DNA from: Nissolia schottii
Lineage: Eukaryota; Streptophyta; Magnoliopsida; Fabales; Fabaceae
Direction of reading: 5' to 3'
DNA length: 64,000 bases
NCBI GenBank assembly: GCA_003254905.1
Contig: QANU01011207.1
Coordinates: 479,409 to 543,408, forward strand
Shown: piece after piece, positions 46,966 through 59,895 of the stretch
Layout of the letters: every line of letters starts with the position of its first letter
Position numbering within the stretch: the stretch's first letter is position 1
Made by a program: the position numbers and the translations under genes
The notes under the pieces: model-generated
What the model saw: the letters and a program-made list of their open reading frames with translations, nothing else
What the model was told of the DNA's origin: nothing
The model's database searches: none

Positions 46966-49900
46966 TTCTTATTCACATTCTTTACTAATATACCCTTCAT
47001 AAATAGTTATACTTATTATTGTTTTAATAAAATAAAAACTATGACTAATAATAATATAAAATTATTATTATAGTAGACGGGCTCCCAGTACGCTTGGTAT
47101 CAGAACCTAAACGTAGTCCCACTTATCTTCCCACTTTTCTACAACGAGGGTGCATGATAGATATAAAGAAGAATGATGAGTAAGGAAGAACAATCACCAT
47201 ATGGAAACCCCCTCACAACAACTCGCTCCCATCTCCTTGTCTTCAAAACTCTCTATCCCTGACTTTCCTGAATCCTGCAAAAAAACTTTAGCCTCTAAAC
47301 TAGATATAGCCTTATAGAATACTCCTATGTCCCTCCAGAAGCACAAATAGAATCTACACTCCATCCTCTACTAATCTCATATAATATCTTTAGACGGAAA
47401 AGGTCCAACTTCACCTGGCCATGGAAAAAGCTCATTTCTACTCCCCGACTGGGGGTAAAAGAATATATCCAGACCACTAAGTTGGATCAATGTACCCTAG
47501 TGGCCACTTAGGCGGAGCAGTATGTGGATTTAGAAATTAGTCCCTCTTTCATCAAGCTATGGCAGAATGAAGGCTATGTCGCTCTCCATCTTGGAGTCAT
47601 ACAACTTGTACTCTTACTTCATGGAAGGAAGGCACTCCCTGTTACTGCCAGGATTACCCTTTTAGACTTCAATTTTGTCTAGTATGAACATGCAGTTATA
47701 GGAACTATTATAACAACACTAAATGTAAGCAGTGTTATATTAACTATGTTCCCTAACTTTAATGTTCAGTTGAAGGACCCTACCTTACCAACAAGGTTCA
47801 AAGTCTAGGTCCAAATAACTAGAGTAGAGCAAGATATGCTAGCACTATCGATATCACTTTCCCACCAGCTCATCTACAGGTTGCAAGATCACTGCTTTGA
47901 TCTACCTTCTGAAAAACAATATAATGAGCACATGATGATGGTAATCACCAATACCAAACACCAAATTCCATCCTTTATTCAAGTTCCCAAGCAGTTGCTA
48001 AAAGAAGAACTGTAAAAACTCATACCCCTGGAGTGGGTAACAGGATATGAAAACTATAAACAAAGCTACAAGCCAATCATCTCAACAGAATTCTCTTTCA
48101 GGAGATTTGTAGACGGTGCTGTAAAAACAATCTTCAAACCCAAATGAGAGTCATCATCACACGGAAATAATCAACTTGTTTTCACCATGATGATTACCCT
48201 TAGAGAAGCTAAGACAGACATGTCAGTCCATGTTGCAAACGCTGACAAGTCACTTATTTACTCAGACAAAATGAATGGTCATTTCCCTTAGGACATGGCA
48301 CCTGAAATGTGTGACTCAAATTGTAGCTGCAGAGAATAAGGAAGCGATGAAGAAGAAGAACCAAGATGGAGAATATCTAGGAGACAAAAGAGATCCAGAA
48401 AGTCTTGCAGGCCTTTATCTCCTTCTAGGAGACCAAAATCATAACATGGTCCTTAGATCAGGGTAAGGAAAAAGGAGGAACCCTTACCTTTGTACAAAGA
48501 GGCTCTCAGAATTCTGAGGAAAGAAAAATATCCTCCTCCTCCAAATGACCCAGATTTAATAACTTGGCCTCCACCATCCTCAAATGTCTCTAACTCCATC
48601 TCCTACAAAACTCATATTCAAACCATCCAACCCAAAGAAATACCATGCATGATGTTTTCGACAGCCTCTTCTTCATATGATACCCAATTTCCCTTACTTG
48701 GAAGAAAAACCAATCATGTTACCAAAGTTCAAACCAAACCCTTCATCCAACAGACTGAAGTTCAACCTGACGGAAAGCCTAAAGCAGTCTCTCAGACTGA
48801 GGAAGTGCTGAACTGGAAAACTGGAAACTCTCTGGCTCAAAACAACTTGTTGCAAAAGATTGATAACAAGGTGGAGCATTTCACCGAAGCAGTAGATCAA
48901 AAGATCAAAGTGTTATCAGAAAAAATGCAAAAGTATTATAAAGAAACCAAATCTAGGATTGAGATTCTTGAAGTGGAAGTTACACAACTTCCAAGGAAGA
49001 GCATTTATGATAAGGTGTTTGATCAAAAAGAAAGAGAGTTACAAAGGCTACACCGAGAATTTGAAGAACTCCAAAAACATGTTGAAAATCTCTAACCAAA
49101 AATAATAGGGGAAGAAATACCCTATTTTACACCTCCTACAAAGCCTTTTCTAGGAACTAAACCCACACATTCATATGAAATACCTCATCTTCGGCCTCCT
49201 CACACAAAACCACAAAAAAACAACCTTTTCAGATAATTGAGACAAAAAGATAGCCAAAAAAGAAAGGAGGTCGTAGGACCTTCAAATGAACCTGAAAAAG
49301 AAGTAGAGCCATCAACCAAGAAGATGTTGACAGAATCCTCAAGCACCTCTCCTCCAAAACCATAGGCTATGATGATCTCAATCATGTCTTCAAAAGAAGA
49401 AACTCAAAGTGAAGAAGAATATGTTGATATTTCAAGAATACAGATGGTCACACCAATAGACATTGAAAAAGAAGAACAAAGAGTTATCCTGGATTCACAA
49501 GAAATTATTACTCCTCCGCCCTCAGGAACACCATTGTTCACAATTGACAATATACATCTATCATAGTGGAGGAAGAAGGATGCTTGACTTCAAAGCCTGG
49601 ATAGATGTAAAGATGGTCTCCCCTTATGCTAATCAATATAGAGTCATTGAATAATTTTGTTCACACATGACTGGGGTACTCAAAGAATGGTATCACAGTC
49701 TTGGAGTAGTTAAGCAAGACCAATTTCACAGATTGAGCACCATTAAAGAAGTTATCATGGTACTCCACCATGAGTTCATAGGAGATAACACTTTATCTCT
49801 AAAAGAACTTAGAAAAGAATACTTCGACATGAGATGTTGCTCCCTCAAACGCCAGGACATTGAACGCCATTACTGGAGGATGTCACAAAGGTTCTATAAG

Positions 49901-50632
49901 TTAAATGGCTACAATAACCCCAGTTTGAAAAACACTTATGTCAGTTCTCTGCTGAAGAGCTTCAAGAAGAAATTCACAAAATGATATCTGTCCAACAAAA
50001 AGATATCATCAATATGACTTTGGGATAAATCCAACAAACCTGTAATGTTGCCCTTGACAAGGTCTGCAGCCAACAAAGAATGTTTGAAGGTCTCCCCTGA
50101 AATCGAAAGAAATACTCCAAAGCCTACAAAAAGAACTATATGAAAATCAAATGTAAAGACAGAGATTCTAATAACAAGTCCAAGTCTTTCCTCAAAAGGA
50201 AAAAATAAGGATTTCACAAAAACAGTTCAAAGGAAAGAATACCAGGAAATGTTTCATCTGTGGAAAGTAAGGACATTTTTCCAAACAATGTCCCAATAAG
50301 AAAGATAAGGTGATTTGCCTTATCAAAACTCTTAATCTTGAAGAAGATGAAGATGTAGAATCCTGGTATGATGAACAAGAAGAATCAAACGTTCATACTG
50401 TCATTGGCATTGATACCTCCGACTCAGAATCCGGTGAAGAATCTGATACACCCGATGAAGAAGATAATGATTTCCCTGTTTTGCAAGTCCAACAAGAAGA
50501 AGAAGCTGAAGAAAATGAGGTCAACCAAGTTGTACTTGCCCCTCAACTTCCTATTGTGGAAGTCCACATACTTCCATCTAAATATAATGTTCCAGTCAAG
50601 GCCATAGCCTTCATAAACACCAAAGCCATCAA

Positions 50633-53361
50633 TGTAACACCCCTGCTAACTGCCTGCTTCCATGGTAGCAAGCAATGCTCACAGGGTTGTTATGCGTTGT
50701 GCCAGGTTAACTTTTACCCTTACTTTTACCTTTGCAAATAGTTCTTATACGAAAATATGGACCAATTTAAAAATTATTCTTTTACAATATCAGCTTGTAA
50801 ATTAGGGGCCGTGCGTGATTTGAGGAACATATATAACAACAGTCGCTATAGGTTAAAGGTAACTGAAGCAGAACATAAAGAGTATATGTGCATACATAAG
50901 TAAATACAACCAAGGTCCCACATCAGTACACATTGTCATAATAATAAATATGTACACAAAATGGATCTAAGTCCTAATACATAATACAAAACATATATTC
51001 TCCAAAACATATATTTTCATCGTGTCAGCATCGTCTCTGTGTCTTGACCTCCACCAACTGTCAGTCCAGTCACCTCGTACACCTGCTGGATCCATAACCG
51101 AGTGGGGGTGAGAACTCTTGGTCCTCAGTGGGGTTCCTTAGCACTAACTACGGTTCATTTACTCGGGTATCCTCCAGGCCGCTCAGGAGATCTCTAAGTG
51201 ATCATGCATACTAAACCAAACCTACTGATTATTATCTTGGCCTAGGATCCTGAACAGCTTTATCTATGTTACTACGTGATCAAGGAACTAGTCTTGCTTA
51301 TCTAGGTTCTCGCGCTTTCTACTCCTAACCATCGTTACATAACCACACCATAAACATGTATGCTGACAGACACACTGATCATCACGCATACGTTGCGCGG
51401 TAAACCTTCCACCATGCTTGCCAGGCACGGGTTAGTTCATCATGCACACTTTGGGCATAGTATCAATGCAAGGGGTCATCGTACCGATGAGGCACGGAAT
51501 TCAATGCATGTTCTCATCATATCTTTTCTTTCTTTCTTCTCATTTTGTTCTTCCGGGCCAGGCGTGAACTCCGTGGACCCCGGTCTTACTCATTTTGTTC
51601 TTTTCCTGTGTCCCAATACTCCCTCGTACACCTCAGGACCGTCGTCCCCATGGTGGTGTACGACCTGCCTTCTCTGTCTGTTTCCCGGGCAAACATGACT
51701 CCACCCCCTTCCCGGGTGGCGAGGGGCCGCCCTCTTGGCTAAGCCGGAAGCGGACCATATCATACACATATTCATCGCATCATAATCCATTCATTTTTCT
51801 ATCACATGTCATGCGTCTCATCATTCTTTTCTCTCGTATGCACATTTATCTTTTCTCATCATGCTCTTGTTCCTACATTTCATTCTCATCTTCATTTATT
51901 ACTCATCCATTAGACAATAACTTCTAGTGTTCTATCCTCATGATGCATGAATTAACATAACATAATAATTTCACATTTACTCACATAAACAATTTTCTAG
52001 GGCTCTAGGCCCATTAGAACACAAACACAAGCTCAACACTCCAGTTTTTCAGCGTTCCTTCGAGTGACAAAGCCTCATCATTCGAATGTCTCGAAAACTT
52101 AGTTTTTGTTTCTAAAAATCTTATGTCATTCGAATGCCTAAGGTCTGGTCATTCGAATGAAACCCTGCGAGTTCTTTCATTCGAATCCCTTGAGAATTCA
52201 ATCGATTGAAATCCTGCTCAGACTTTCATTCGATTGAATCCTCCTGCATTCGACTGAAATCCCTTGGGAATTCATTCGAATCCCTGGGGATTTCATTCGA
52301 ATCCCACAGTAAAAATCGCCCCAGTGAGAGTAACTTCTCCGGGGGTTTTCAGTACGTAACATTTCTGCTTCTACAGTGGTCCAATCAGTACACTTATGAT
52401 TTTCAAACAGCAAAATCCTCAAAATCTAACCTATGCACCTTATTCTCTATCATTTGTACAAAGTAGTTTTTCAGTCAAAAGCACAAAAATATACATATAC
52501 AGTCATAACGTAATCCACATAGACAGTGGGCTTAGGATTACCCACTTTCTAGGCGCGCTTGGAAGTTGTTAGAAACGACTCCCGAGAGCTCTAGGATAAT
52601 CCTGCTATTTTTCCTGAGTCCGATGGAGTAATCGTCGCGCGCACAAACGGACAGAGCAACAGCACAGCAGTCCAAATCTTAAGAGAAATGGCACTGAGGC
52701 CGTAAGCTTATTTATAAGCTTCAGGGGCTGGCCACTTAGCTTCCCCACGAAGCTTTATGCTTCTTTTCCATTTCTTTTTCTTTTTCTTTTTTTTTTCAAA
52801 ATTATCCTTTTAGCCTAATTACCATTTTGCCCTTGCTTTAATTTTTATTTCCTTTTATATCCTAAGTTTTGTTTTTCCCTTTTGCCCTTCACCTTTTTAT
52901 TTAATTCCCTTTTTATCCTTTTCTTTATTTTTTTTCTTTCACTGACGTGGGAATTAATTCCCAAACCAGGTCAATTTATTTCGCGATCATGTTTGATCGC
53001 GTTTTGCTGTTTTTCGGTTATGTTCGGATATTCTAAAAATATTCCGAGCACATATCCGCGATCTACTAATTTCCCGGATCCTAGAGGTATGTCCGGTTAA
53101 GGTATTCGTGAATTTATTACCCGGAGAAAATTTTCACAGATACCTTAAGTGTCTACTGAGATTCCGATTTTTTTGTCAAAATTTGGCACGGACCTCGTGG
53201 CACTCCGCGAGATCAAGAAACAATTACTTGACTGGCGTTTGAAAGCAATTAATGTTCTAAATAATTTTCCAGTCCAAATAATCGCATCTAAAGTGCTTTT
53301 AATTAAGCAAAAATTGGGATTTTCGCGAAATTCTCGTAAGGAGAAAATTCGGGATGTTACA
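50633..53361 (-). mobile_element. Solo LTR of a Ty3/gypsy (Tekay-like) retrotransposon inside the viral fossil
   Basis: The element is 2,729 bp, with ends TGTAACACCCC and GGGATGTTACA and a perfect 5-bp target duplication ATCAA (50628-50632 and 53362-53366). The interrupted protease region of the viral fossil resumes exactly after the duplication. Read on the minus strand, it begins TGTAACATCCCGAATTTTC, typical of Tekay/Del chromovirus LTRs. A TATAAATA box lies about 650 bp in (52709-52716), which supports the minus orientation. No internal retrotransposon domain or second LTR is present, so recombination between LTRs most likely left this solo copy. It is younger than the virus it interrupts. 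Confidence 0.82.
52040..52320. repeat. Cluster of ATTCGAAT / ATCGATTGAA words within the solo LTR
   Basis: About ten copies of a 20-35-bp degenerate unit built on palindromic ATTCGAAT, often as TTCATTCGAATCCCTTGG, with CGATTGAA and CGACTGAA variants. The cluster sits in the transcribed part of the LTR (minus orientation), downstream of the TATA box. The function is unknown. Confidence 0.65.
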
Positions 53362-56155
53362 ATCAAGACCTTAATGAATCATGTGGTCCTACCTGCTGAG
53401 GCTTGGGAACAAAACACACATGTCCTGATAAGCGCAAGTGGGAAAAGATTTAAAACTGATCTGATTACAAAGAATCGGATTGGTATAAAGTTTTTCCCAG
53501 ATTGTATCATTTGGGTCAAGATTATTAGAACGAATCTCCTAGGCAAAGATATTTTAGTTGGAATGGATTCTCTGGCTCAAAACCAGAAAATTGAGATTTT
53601 CCCGCATGGCTTAAAATTCAAAAGAAACTAAAAGCCCTTTACTCACATTCCCACATTGTTCTCACTTGCAGAAGTTCCTCCTGGATATGAAGAAATAAAA
53701 GAAAGGCTCTTAAAAATGTGTACGGACAGCCATGATCTGTTCTCTCATCCAAAACCTTTGTGGAAGAATAAAGAATTATTTGTGGAATTGCCTTTGAAGA
53801 TGAATGAGGATATTAATCCTACAAAGGTCACCCATCCAGGAATGTCCCTGTCAGACTGAAAGGCCGCGTTTGAAGAGTGCCAACAACTTTTGAGGACAAG
53901 GGCTCATTGAGCCTAACAAATTAAATTGGGTATGTCAAGCCTTTTATGTAAATAAAAGGTTTGAACAAGTTCGAGGAAAGAAGAGACTTGTCATTGATTA
54001 CAAACCTCTAAACCAATTCCTAAAAGATGATAAGTTTTCTCTCTAAAAAATTTACTACTTGTACACCTACATAAAAAAATGCCCACATTTTCTCAAAATT
54101 TGACCTCAAGTCCGGGTTTTGGCAATTAGGTCTTGAGCCCAAAGATAGGTCAAAAACAGCATGCTGCATCCCAAATGGTCATTACTAATGGATTGTTTAA
54201 GGTGGCACCTTCTCTAATCCAAAAGGCCCTGACCAAAATTTTTTAGCCATTCCTAACAGTGCCCTGATCTACATAGATGATATTCTCTTGTTCTCACCTA
54301 ATGAAAAAAGCCATAAACAGCTCCTAAATCGGTTCTACAACCTCTGCAATCAACATGGAATAATGCTTTCTTCAAAGGAGCCTCAAATTGGAACCAAAGA
54401 AATTGATTTCCTGGGAATACATTTTTCCCATGGAAAATATGTTCCTCAACCTCACATAGCTGAAGCACTCCCAAAGTTCCCTAATGAAAACATGACCACC
54501 AAGTAAATACAACAATTTCTGGGAATACTTAACTATATCAGGGATTTCATTCCACAAATCTCTAGATATACATCCAAGTTGTCAAAGTTGCTGAAAAAGA
54601 ATCCTCCTCCATGGGGACCAGAAAAAACAGAAGCAGTAAAATATGGGATCCATAAATTTGACTTTCATCCAAGAGGATATCACTTTGAAGTCCAATTACA
54701 TAACTCATCTTTTTCGAGGATCCTATAATTTAAAAACAAAGTGCCTCCAAACCCAAAAATTCTCAGACTAAAAGAGTGGTTCTCTCGATATGACTTTATT
54801 GTAAAGCATATTAAAGGAACCCAAAATCTCATTCCAAACTATCTCTCCAAAATAGCCAAGCCAATCACTATCCATTCCTCCACCCATTCTTATCCTCTAA
54901 TTTTAATGAACATAGGGGCTTCAAGCTCCAATCCACCAAATCCAAATTTTCCTTCTAAGCTTAACACCAGCCTGACTCTAACTCCAGCTTACTTAAAAGA
55001 GTTTGTTGTTACCTAGATGCTCTGTTACTTAGCCATTTTTCTACAAGAAAATAAGATTGAACCCAATCAACATTGATATAATCCTGTAACCCCTTATCTG
55101 AATATCTTTTCAGTTCTGATGGGAAAGCCATTCTTGAAATTTGATAGATGATTTTTATGGTGTGTCACAATGATATATACCTATTCTATCATGTTTCCAA
55201 CAGTCCAAATGAAAACCATTTTAGAAGATGAATCAAAGAGCAAGGGCACCCTGGTATGGAATACTCTAGAATGGTATCATCCCATTTACACTTGGAGGAG
55301 AGACCTTGAACAAGAATTATCTAGGTTCAATATATGGAAAATGGATTATGAACAAACCAGATAATTGGTTTCTGTATATGTTCTTCATTGACCATATTTC
55401 CAACATCCTTAAACCAAGATGCTCTAGTCACAAAAGCAAGCCAAAAACTGTGGAATTTATTTCTTCAAACACTTTATGAAAGATGTCACTCCGCCATTTT
55501 ACAAAGAGGAGTTTATCTCCTATTTGTGCTAAATAAATGGGTTTGATATTAAATATCCTCAAATTAGTGGCAGACTAAAACCGTTAGATATTATCTATGT
55601 TCCATAATAGGATCCACTGGGAGAATATGGAACAAATAATTTCAAGCCAACTGAAGAACCAAAAACAAAGGATGAACCAGATAAGCTTGGCGAAGTCATG
55701 CAAGATTCTCAAGGGTCGCTATGGTCTGAGTATAAAGAAAGAAGACTAGACTAATTACTTGAAAATTATGAAAAATAAAAGCTGAAAAAAGTTGAAGATA
55801 AGGAGGAATATTTGGAAGACCAAAATCTTTCTCTTAGTCATGAACTCGTATATCATTGCTTCAGAAACTAAGGACTATTTTATAAAAGTTACTTTAAAAA
55901 AGTTGTCTGTAAAATAAATAATATCTGTCATTCTGTGAAATATGTGTATAGTGCGTGTTTAAGAATTGTATCAGAACTTATCTTCTTAGTTTGTCTGTTT
56001 ATGGAAGCCTCATTCTATAAATTAAGGTCTCCTCACTCTTGTAAGATATCAAGAAATCTGAAGAAATAAAATCCTTTGTTCCTCTTAAATCTATGGCTTT
56101 CTAAATACCTCTCTTCTTCCTAAAAACCTGATTCTTTATATCAACTCATGCTCTC

Positions 56156-56374
56156 TTAGAATATAAGAAGTAGGAAGATAATAGGCATCATAAACATATA
56201 GTATGCTTTGTACTTGCCTCTTAGTTGAGGATCCTGTACATCAGAAATATGTTTGATCAAAGATTCATGCTCTCCGGTCCTGTCTATTATAGAACTATGT
56301 TCTTTATGTTTATCTGTGGCTTGAAAAGTAGGCTTTGGGTTATGTCGAAGATCTCGCCTTGTAAAAATAAACAT
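56156..56374 (-). other. Unrecognised minus-strand open frame next to the viral fossil
   Basis: A 72-codon frame with balanced, non-low-complexity composition (FQATDKHKEHSSIIDRTGEH, then a lysine/histidine-rich stretch and a hydrophobic end). It lies between the promoter-like end of the viral fossil and the right bracketing repeat. I recognise no family. It could be an inverted scrap of viral or other mobile-element coding sequence, or chance. Confidence 0.3.
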
Positions 56375-56780
56375 TATATTTTTATAGTAGAATAATTATT
56401 CTATTAAAATAATAAATTAATGATATACATTAATGATATAAATTAATGATATACATTAAAATAATAAATTATAAAAATTATGATATTTTTAAAATACAAA
56501 ATTAATTTTTTTTTGAAAATTGATTTTAAAATAATAATGTGTATAAAAATATACATTAATATTTTTAATTAAATCATTTTTTGAAAAAGTACTTAGTATT
56601 TTATTCTAAAATTATTATAATTGTTTATTAATAACCTATTTTATTAATAAAGTTTTACATAATTATTGTAATTATGCATAAAAAAATTATATTATTATTA
56701 ATCATATTATTTTATTTTGTTAAATATTTTTAAATGTGTAAAATTATTTGTGACGAATATTTTGGTCAAAATGAAAAAAT

Positions 56781-56892
56781 GATTAACTTGTAACTTACTT
56801 TTATTCTTAAGGGGAGAGTGTATGTTTTCAAAATAGACGGAAGGAGAGTGTAATTTGAACATCTCTTAAAAACGAAGAATGTATTTTACTCT
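56781..56892 (-). repeat. Right member of the inverted repeat pair bracketing the viral fossil
   Basis: Reverse complement reads AGAGTAAAATACATTC, then GTTCAAATTACACTCTCC, CTATTTTGAAAAC and AAAGTAAGTTACA, in the same order as 46850-46965. Confidence 0.65.
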
Positions 56893-56920
56893 ATTTTAAA
56901 ATCAAACTTTTAAAATAAAA

Positions 56921-56956
<36 letters not shown>

Positions 56957-59529
56957 TTTGCAATGGCCAACTTTATAGTGAAAGTTTGTTGTGCACGTGT
57001 GGGCGGATCCACTTGCATTTTGGTGACATATGTGTGAATGGGTTTTCGTGCTTAACCCTCGTGTGTGGGAAAGATACAGAGAGATTGTGAATGTGACATT
57101 CCCTAAAGCATCAAGCCCCCCCCCCCCCTTCTTTTAAACTTGCACGATTGCTTCACTTTCTCATTATTCATTCTCTTGATACTTGATATCTCAACACACA
57201 CCCCTTCTCTCTTTTTCCATTTTCTCTCACTCAAAAAATTTCACCAAAAGCAACTTTTTATCACCACTTTTTAACCCCTTGTCTCCAACATCACAAGCTT
57301 GTGAAGAAGACTATAATTGAACCTATAATAATTATATATTCATAGATGTGGATAAATTAACCGGCCTAAGATGTTCAAGCTAACCATTAACTAAAATGGA
57401 AAAGGCAATAAAAAGTAAAAACCCTAGATTGTTTTTTTAACATCAAAGTCAGTGCGATTCTTTTGCTCTTTAAATGTACTTTATGTGCCGATTAAGTATG
57501 GTTTGTACGAGCATTTTTTTGTTTAGACTTTTTTCACCCTTACTTAGTGCATCATAAATCCTTTAATCAAATGATTAAATTATCTTATACTTTATTAACA
57601 ACTCACTTTTTCTTCTACTTTAAACAACTATAGGATTGTTTAAAAGAATAGATGATATTTTGATAATTTAATCAAGAAATTGTTCCTAATGAATTCCTCT
57701 TAAATAGTCTTCTAAACCCTAAATTTTAGCAACAACAAATCTTTTACTTCTTTACTTTATTCTCTACAAAACCTACTTTTAAACCGCTTAACCATTTTTT
57801 TTCTTGTATATCTTATTTATGAGTTGAATAATATTTAAGAGATCTAATAAATCAATTTACTCACTCTTATAAATAATATTTATCATTTATAGAGACGAAA
57901 TAAAAAAATTATAATGTCATTCATAAAAAATCAATATATTAATTTATAGGCTTAATAAGCTAAGTCTCCTAACATTTTTCTTACAAATCTGCTTTCTCCT
58001 CGAGACAATTTTAAACTATTTGTTTGACTTTACAGATTGACTACCAATTATATGAACCAAATGGAAGAGAAAAGAAAAGAAAATAAAAAATTAAAGAAGA
58101 CTATATATCTATATTCACTAAGAAAATTCATTGATTGTGGGGTCCACAAGAGGTGGAACTAGCTGATATTTGACAATATGACCCCTCATATAGGGATGCC
58201 TTTGTGTGGTTCTGGTCCTACAAGTCAAAAGCTAAGCCAACACACCACATGTTCCAATTTAACAAGTAGGTGGTGGTTCGTCTACACATTAATTTTAATT
58301 AATATGCCAAAGAAAAATATATAAAATAAAAACATTCGGCCATAGAGATTTGTTTTCAAAAGGATCATGATGATTCCCCCTTTATGTGTAGGCTCTTTTT
58401 GCTGTCCTTTAAGGATAACTCATAACTTTGCTTCAACAAACAGCTTATCTTCAAAGCTATATATATCAACAAGCCTTTTTAACGAAAGGTCCAAAACTAA
58501 GTAGTAGGATCTAGCAATTCCATCATAAAAGTATTGACAAATTAGTTTCTTTTAAAAACAAAAATAAAAATATATGGTGCACTTAAATCCAACAAATTGG
58601 TTTCGTAGAAATCATGTACGTGTTTAGTCGGTTTTCTCTACATCACTAACTATCGAATAATATATAAATACATTTCAATTATTTTTTGAAAGATTAATTT
58701 CGTACGTGTCGGAATAAAGTCGTTTGTTCTCATTATTAATATTAATTTGTCCATTTCTCATTTGGAATATCAAGAAATTTGGTAAGTTTGATAGAACAAA
58801 CATAAAACCAAAATTTTGGATCGTTTGTGTTATTACTTATTATTCTTAAATGGGTGCATCTAAAGCATACTCCCATGTGTGCATGCACTTGTAAAATTCA
58901 TACTAACACACTAATTTTTTTAAAAAGTAACATTTGAATTGAATCCCTATTATAGTGCAAAAATAAAAAATAAAAAAAAGTGAAGAAACAATGTTTTTAA
59001 CTATCCAATACTGATAGAAATCTCTCAATTATCTTGGACAAAAAATATAAAACAAACGTACGTCACAAAATTTAACTCATTAACCTATTTATCAATTTAT
59101 TTATTTTTTGAATGACACTTAGTATTTTACTTCTTATTTTATTCTTAAAATATCAAGTGTTATTCATAAAAGTGATTAGATTAATAAGTATGTTGATGAG
59201 CTAAGGTTTACCTAACATTTTTCTTGTGAGAATAATAACATTGTCACTTTCTTAAATTTTGTTTTGCACTCAGCATATTTATCACAGGCACTTGACAATA
59301 TTGATTAATTCTCTCATTGTAATTAAGTATACACAAAATAATAGATTATTAGTCACAAAATATTTTAGACCTTGTTTTTCCTTCATTTTAATTAGTGAAT
59401 TATTGGGGGAGAGGGTGAAATCAGTTGAATTAGGATGGTGTGTATATGTAATATGTATGAACAAGGTAACAAGGGTAATAAAAAATAGTTATCTTAAGAC
59501 ATAATTCTAACCCTTTATATTTAACATCA

Positions 59530-59895
59530 CTCATAATCTATAAAGTACGACATAGATACAACCATGAGGCACAGGGATACACCAACTTAAAAAATTTACA
59601 GGACTTAAAGATTTATAATAATATTCTAACATTTTAATTGATGTCAAATTACAAATTTTCAATATTTTCTAAACTCCTTTCAAAATATTTGTGGTATTTT
59701 AAATATTTTCATGTGTCAATACATCCTAAGTTTTTAATAATCCATACAATTGTAAATTATTTAATATTTAAAATATTTTTTGTTTGAACACAGCTTAGAC
59801 ATGGCCAAAAAACTTATAAATATGATCTGGACATGAACGAAGACAATTAATCATGAACGCTTTATTTGGACATGTTCGGACATATGGAACACGTG
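59530..59895. repeat. Dispersed repeat, second copy
   Basis: Same phrase order as 18630-18930: TTGATGTCAAATTACAAATTTTCAATA, AATTATTTAATATTTAAAATATT, TTGAACACAGCTTAGACATG, ATTAATCATGAACGCTTTATTTGGACATG. Non-coding, family unknown. Confidence 0.45.

Larger units (their letters stand above)
47090..56130 (+). mobile_element. Endogenous caulimovirid (florendovirus-like) fossil, split by a solo LTR
   Basis: Remains of an integrated plant pararetrovirus (Caulimoviridae). Parts in order: a tRNA-Met-type primer-binding motif TGGTATCAGA at 47095-47104; movement-protein region about 47,500-48,200; a charged coiled-coil-like region about 48,490-49,100; coat-protein region with a CCHC zinc knuckle about 49,560-50,300; an acidic region and aspartic-protease region (about 50,300-50,632, resuming at 53,362-53,630); reverse transcriptase about 53,640-54,650, with IYIDDILLFS visible; a much reduced RNase H region to about 54,870; a second-frame region about 55,080-55,870; and a pregenome-promoter-like TATAAATTAAGG (about 56,016) followed by AATAAA (56,065). 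The order MP-CP-PR-RT-RH with a small downstream frame suggests florendovirus; genus is moderately sure. It is plainly broken, by well over a dozen lesions plus the LTR insertion and internal losses, so it is an old, non-functional copy. Net length without the LTR is about 6.3 kb. Confidence 0.85.

Noticed and set aside
51360-51927. Overlapping plus-strand frames within the solo LTR
   Set aside because: They lie in non-coding LTR sequence, differ in every frame and match no retrotransposon protein.
52040-52320. CRISPR-like array
   Set aside because: Eukaryotic context, degenerate irregular units, no constant spacers; it is a word cluster in an LTR.
47090-56130. The caulimovirid copy as a potentially active virus
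   Set aside because: Too many lesions, internal losses and a 2.7-kb insertion; it is a fossil.
57117-57129. Poly-C run as a structural or regulatory element
   Set aside because: A lone homopolymer; no G-quadruplex pattern of spaced runs on either strand.
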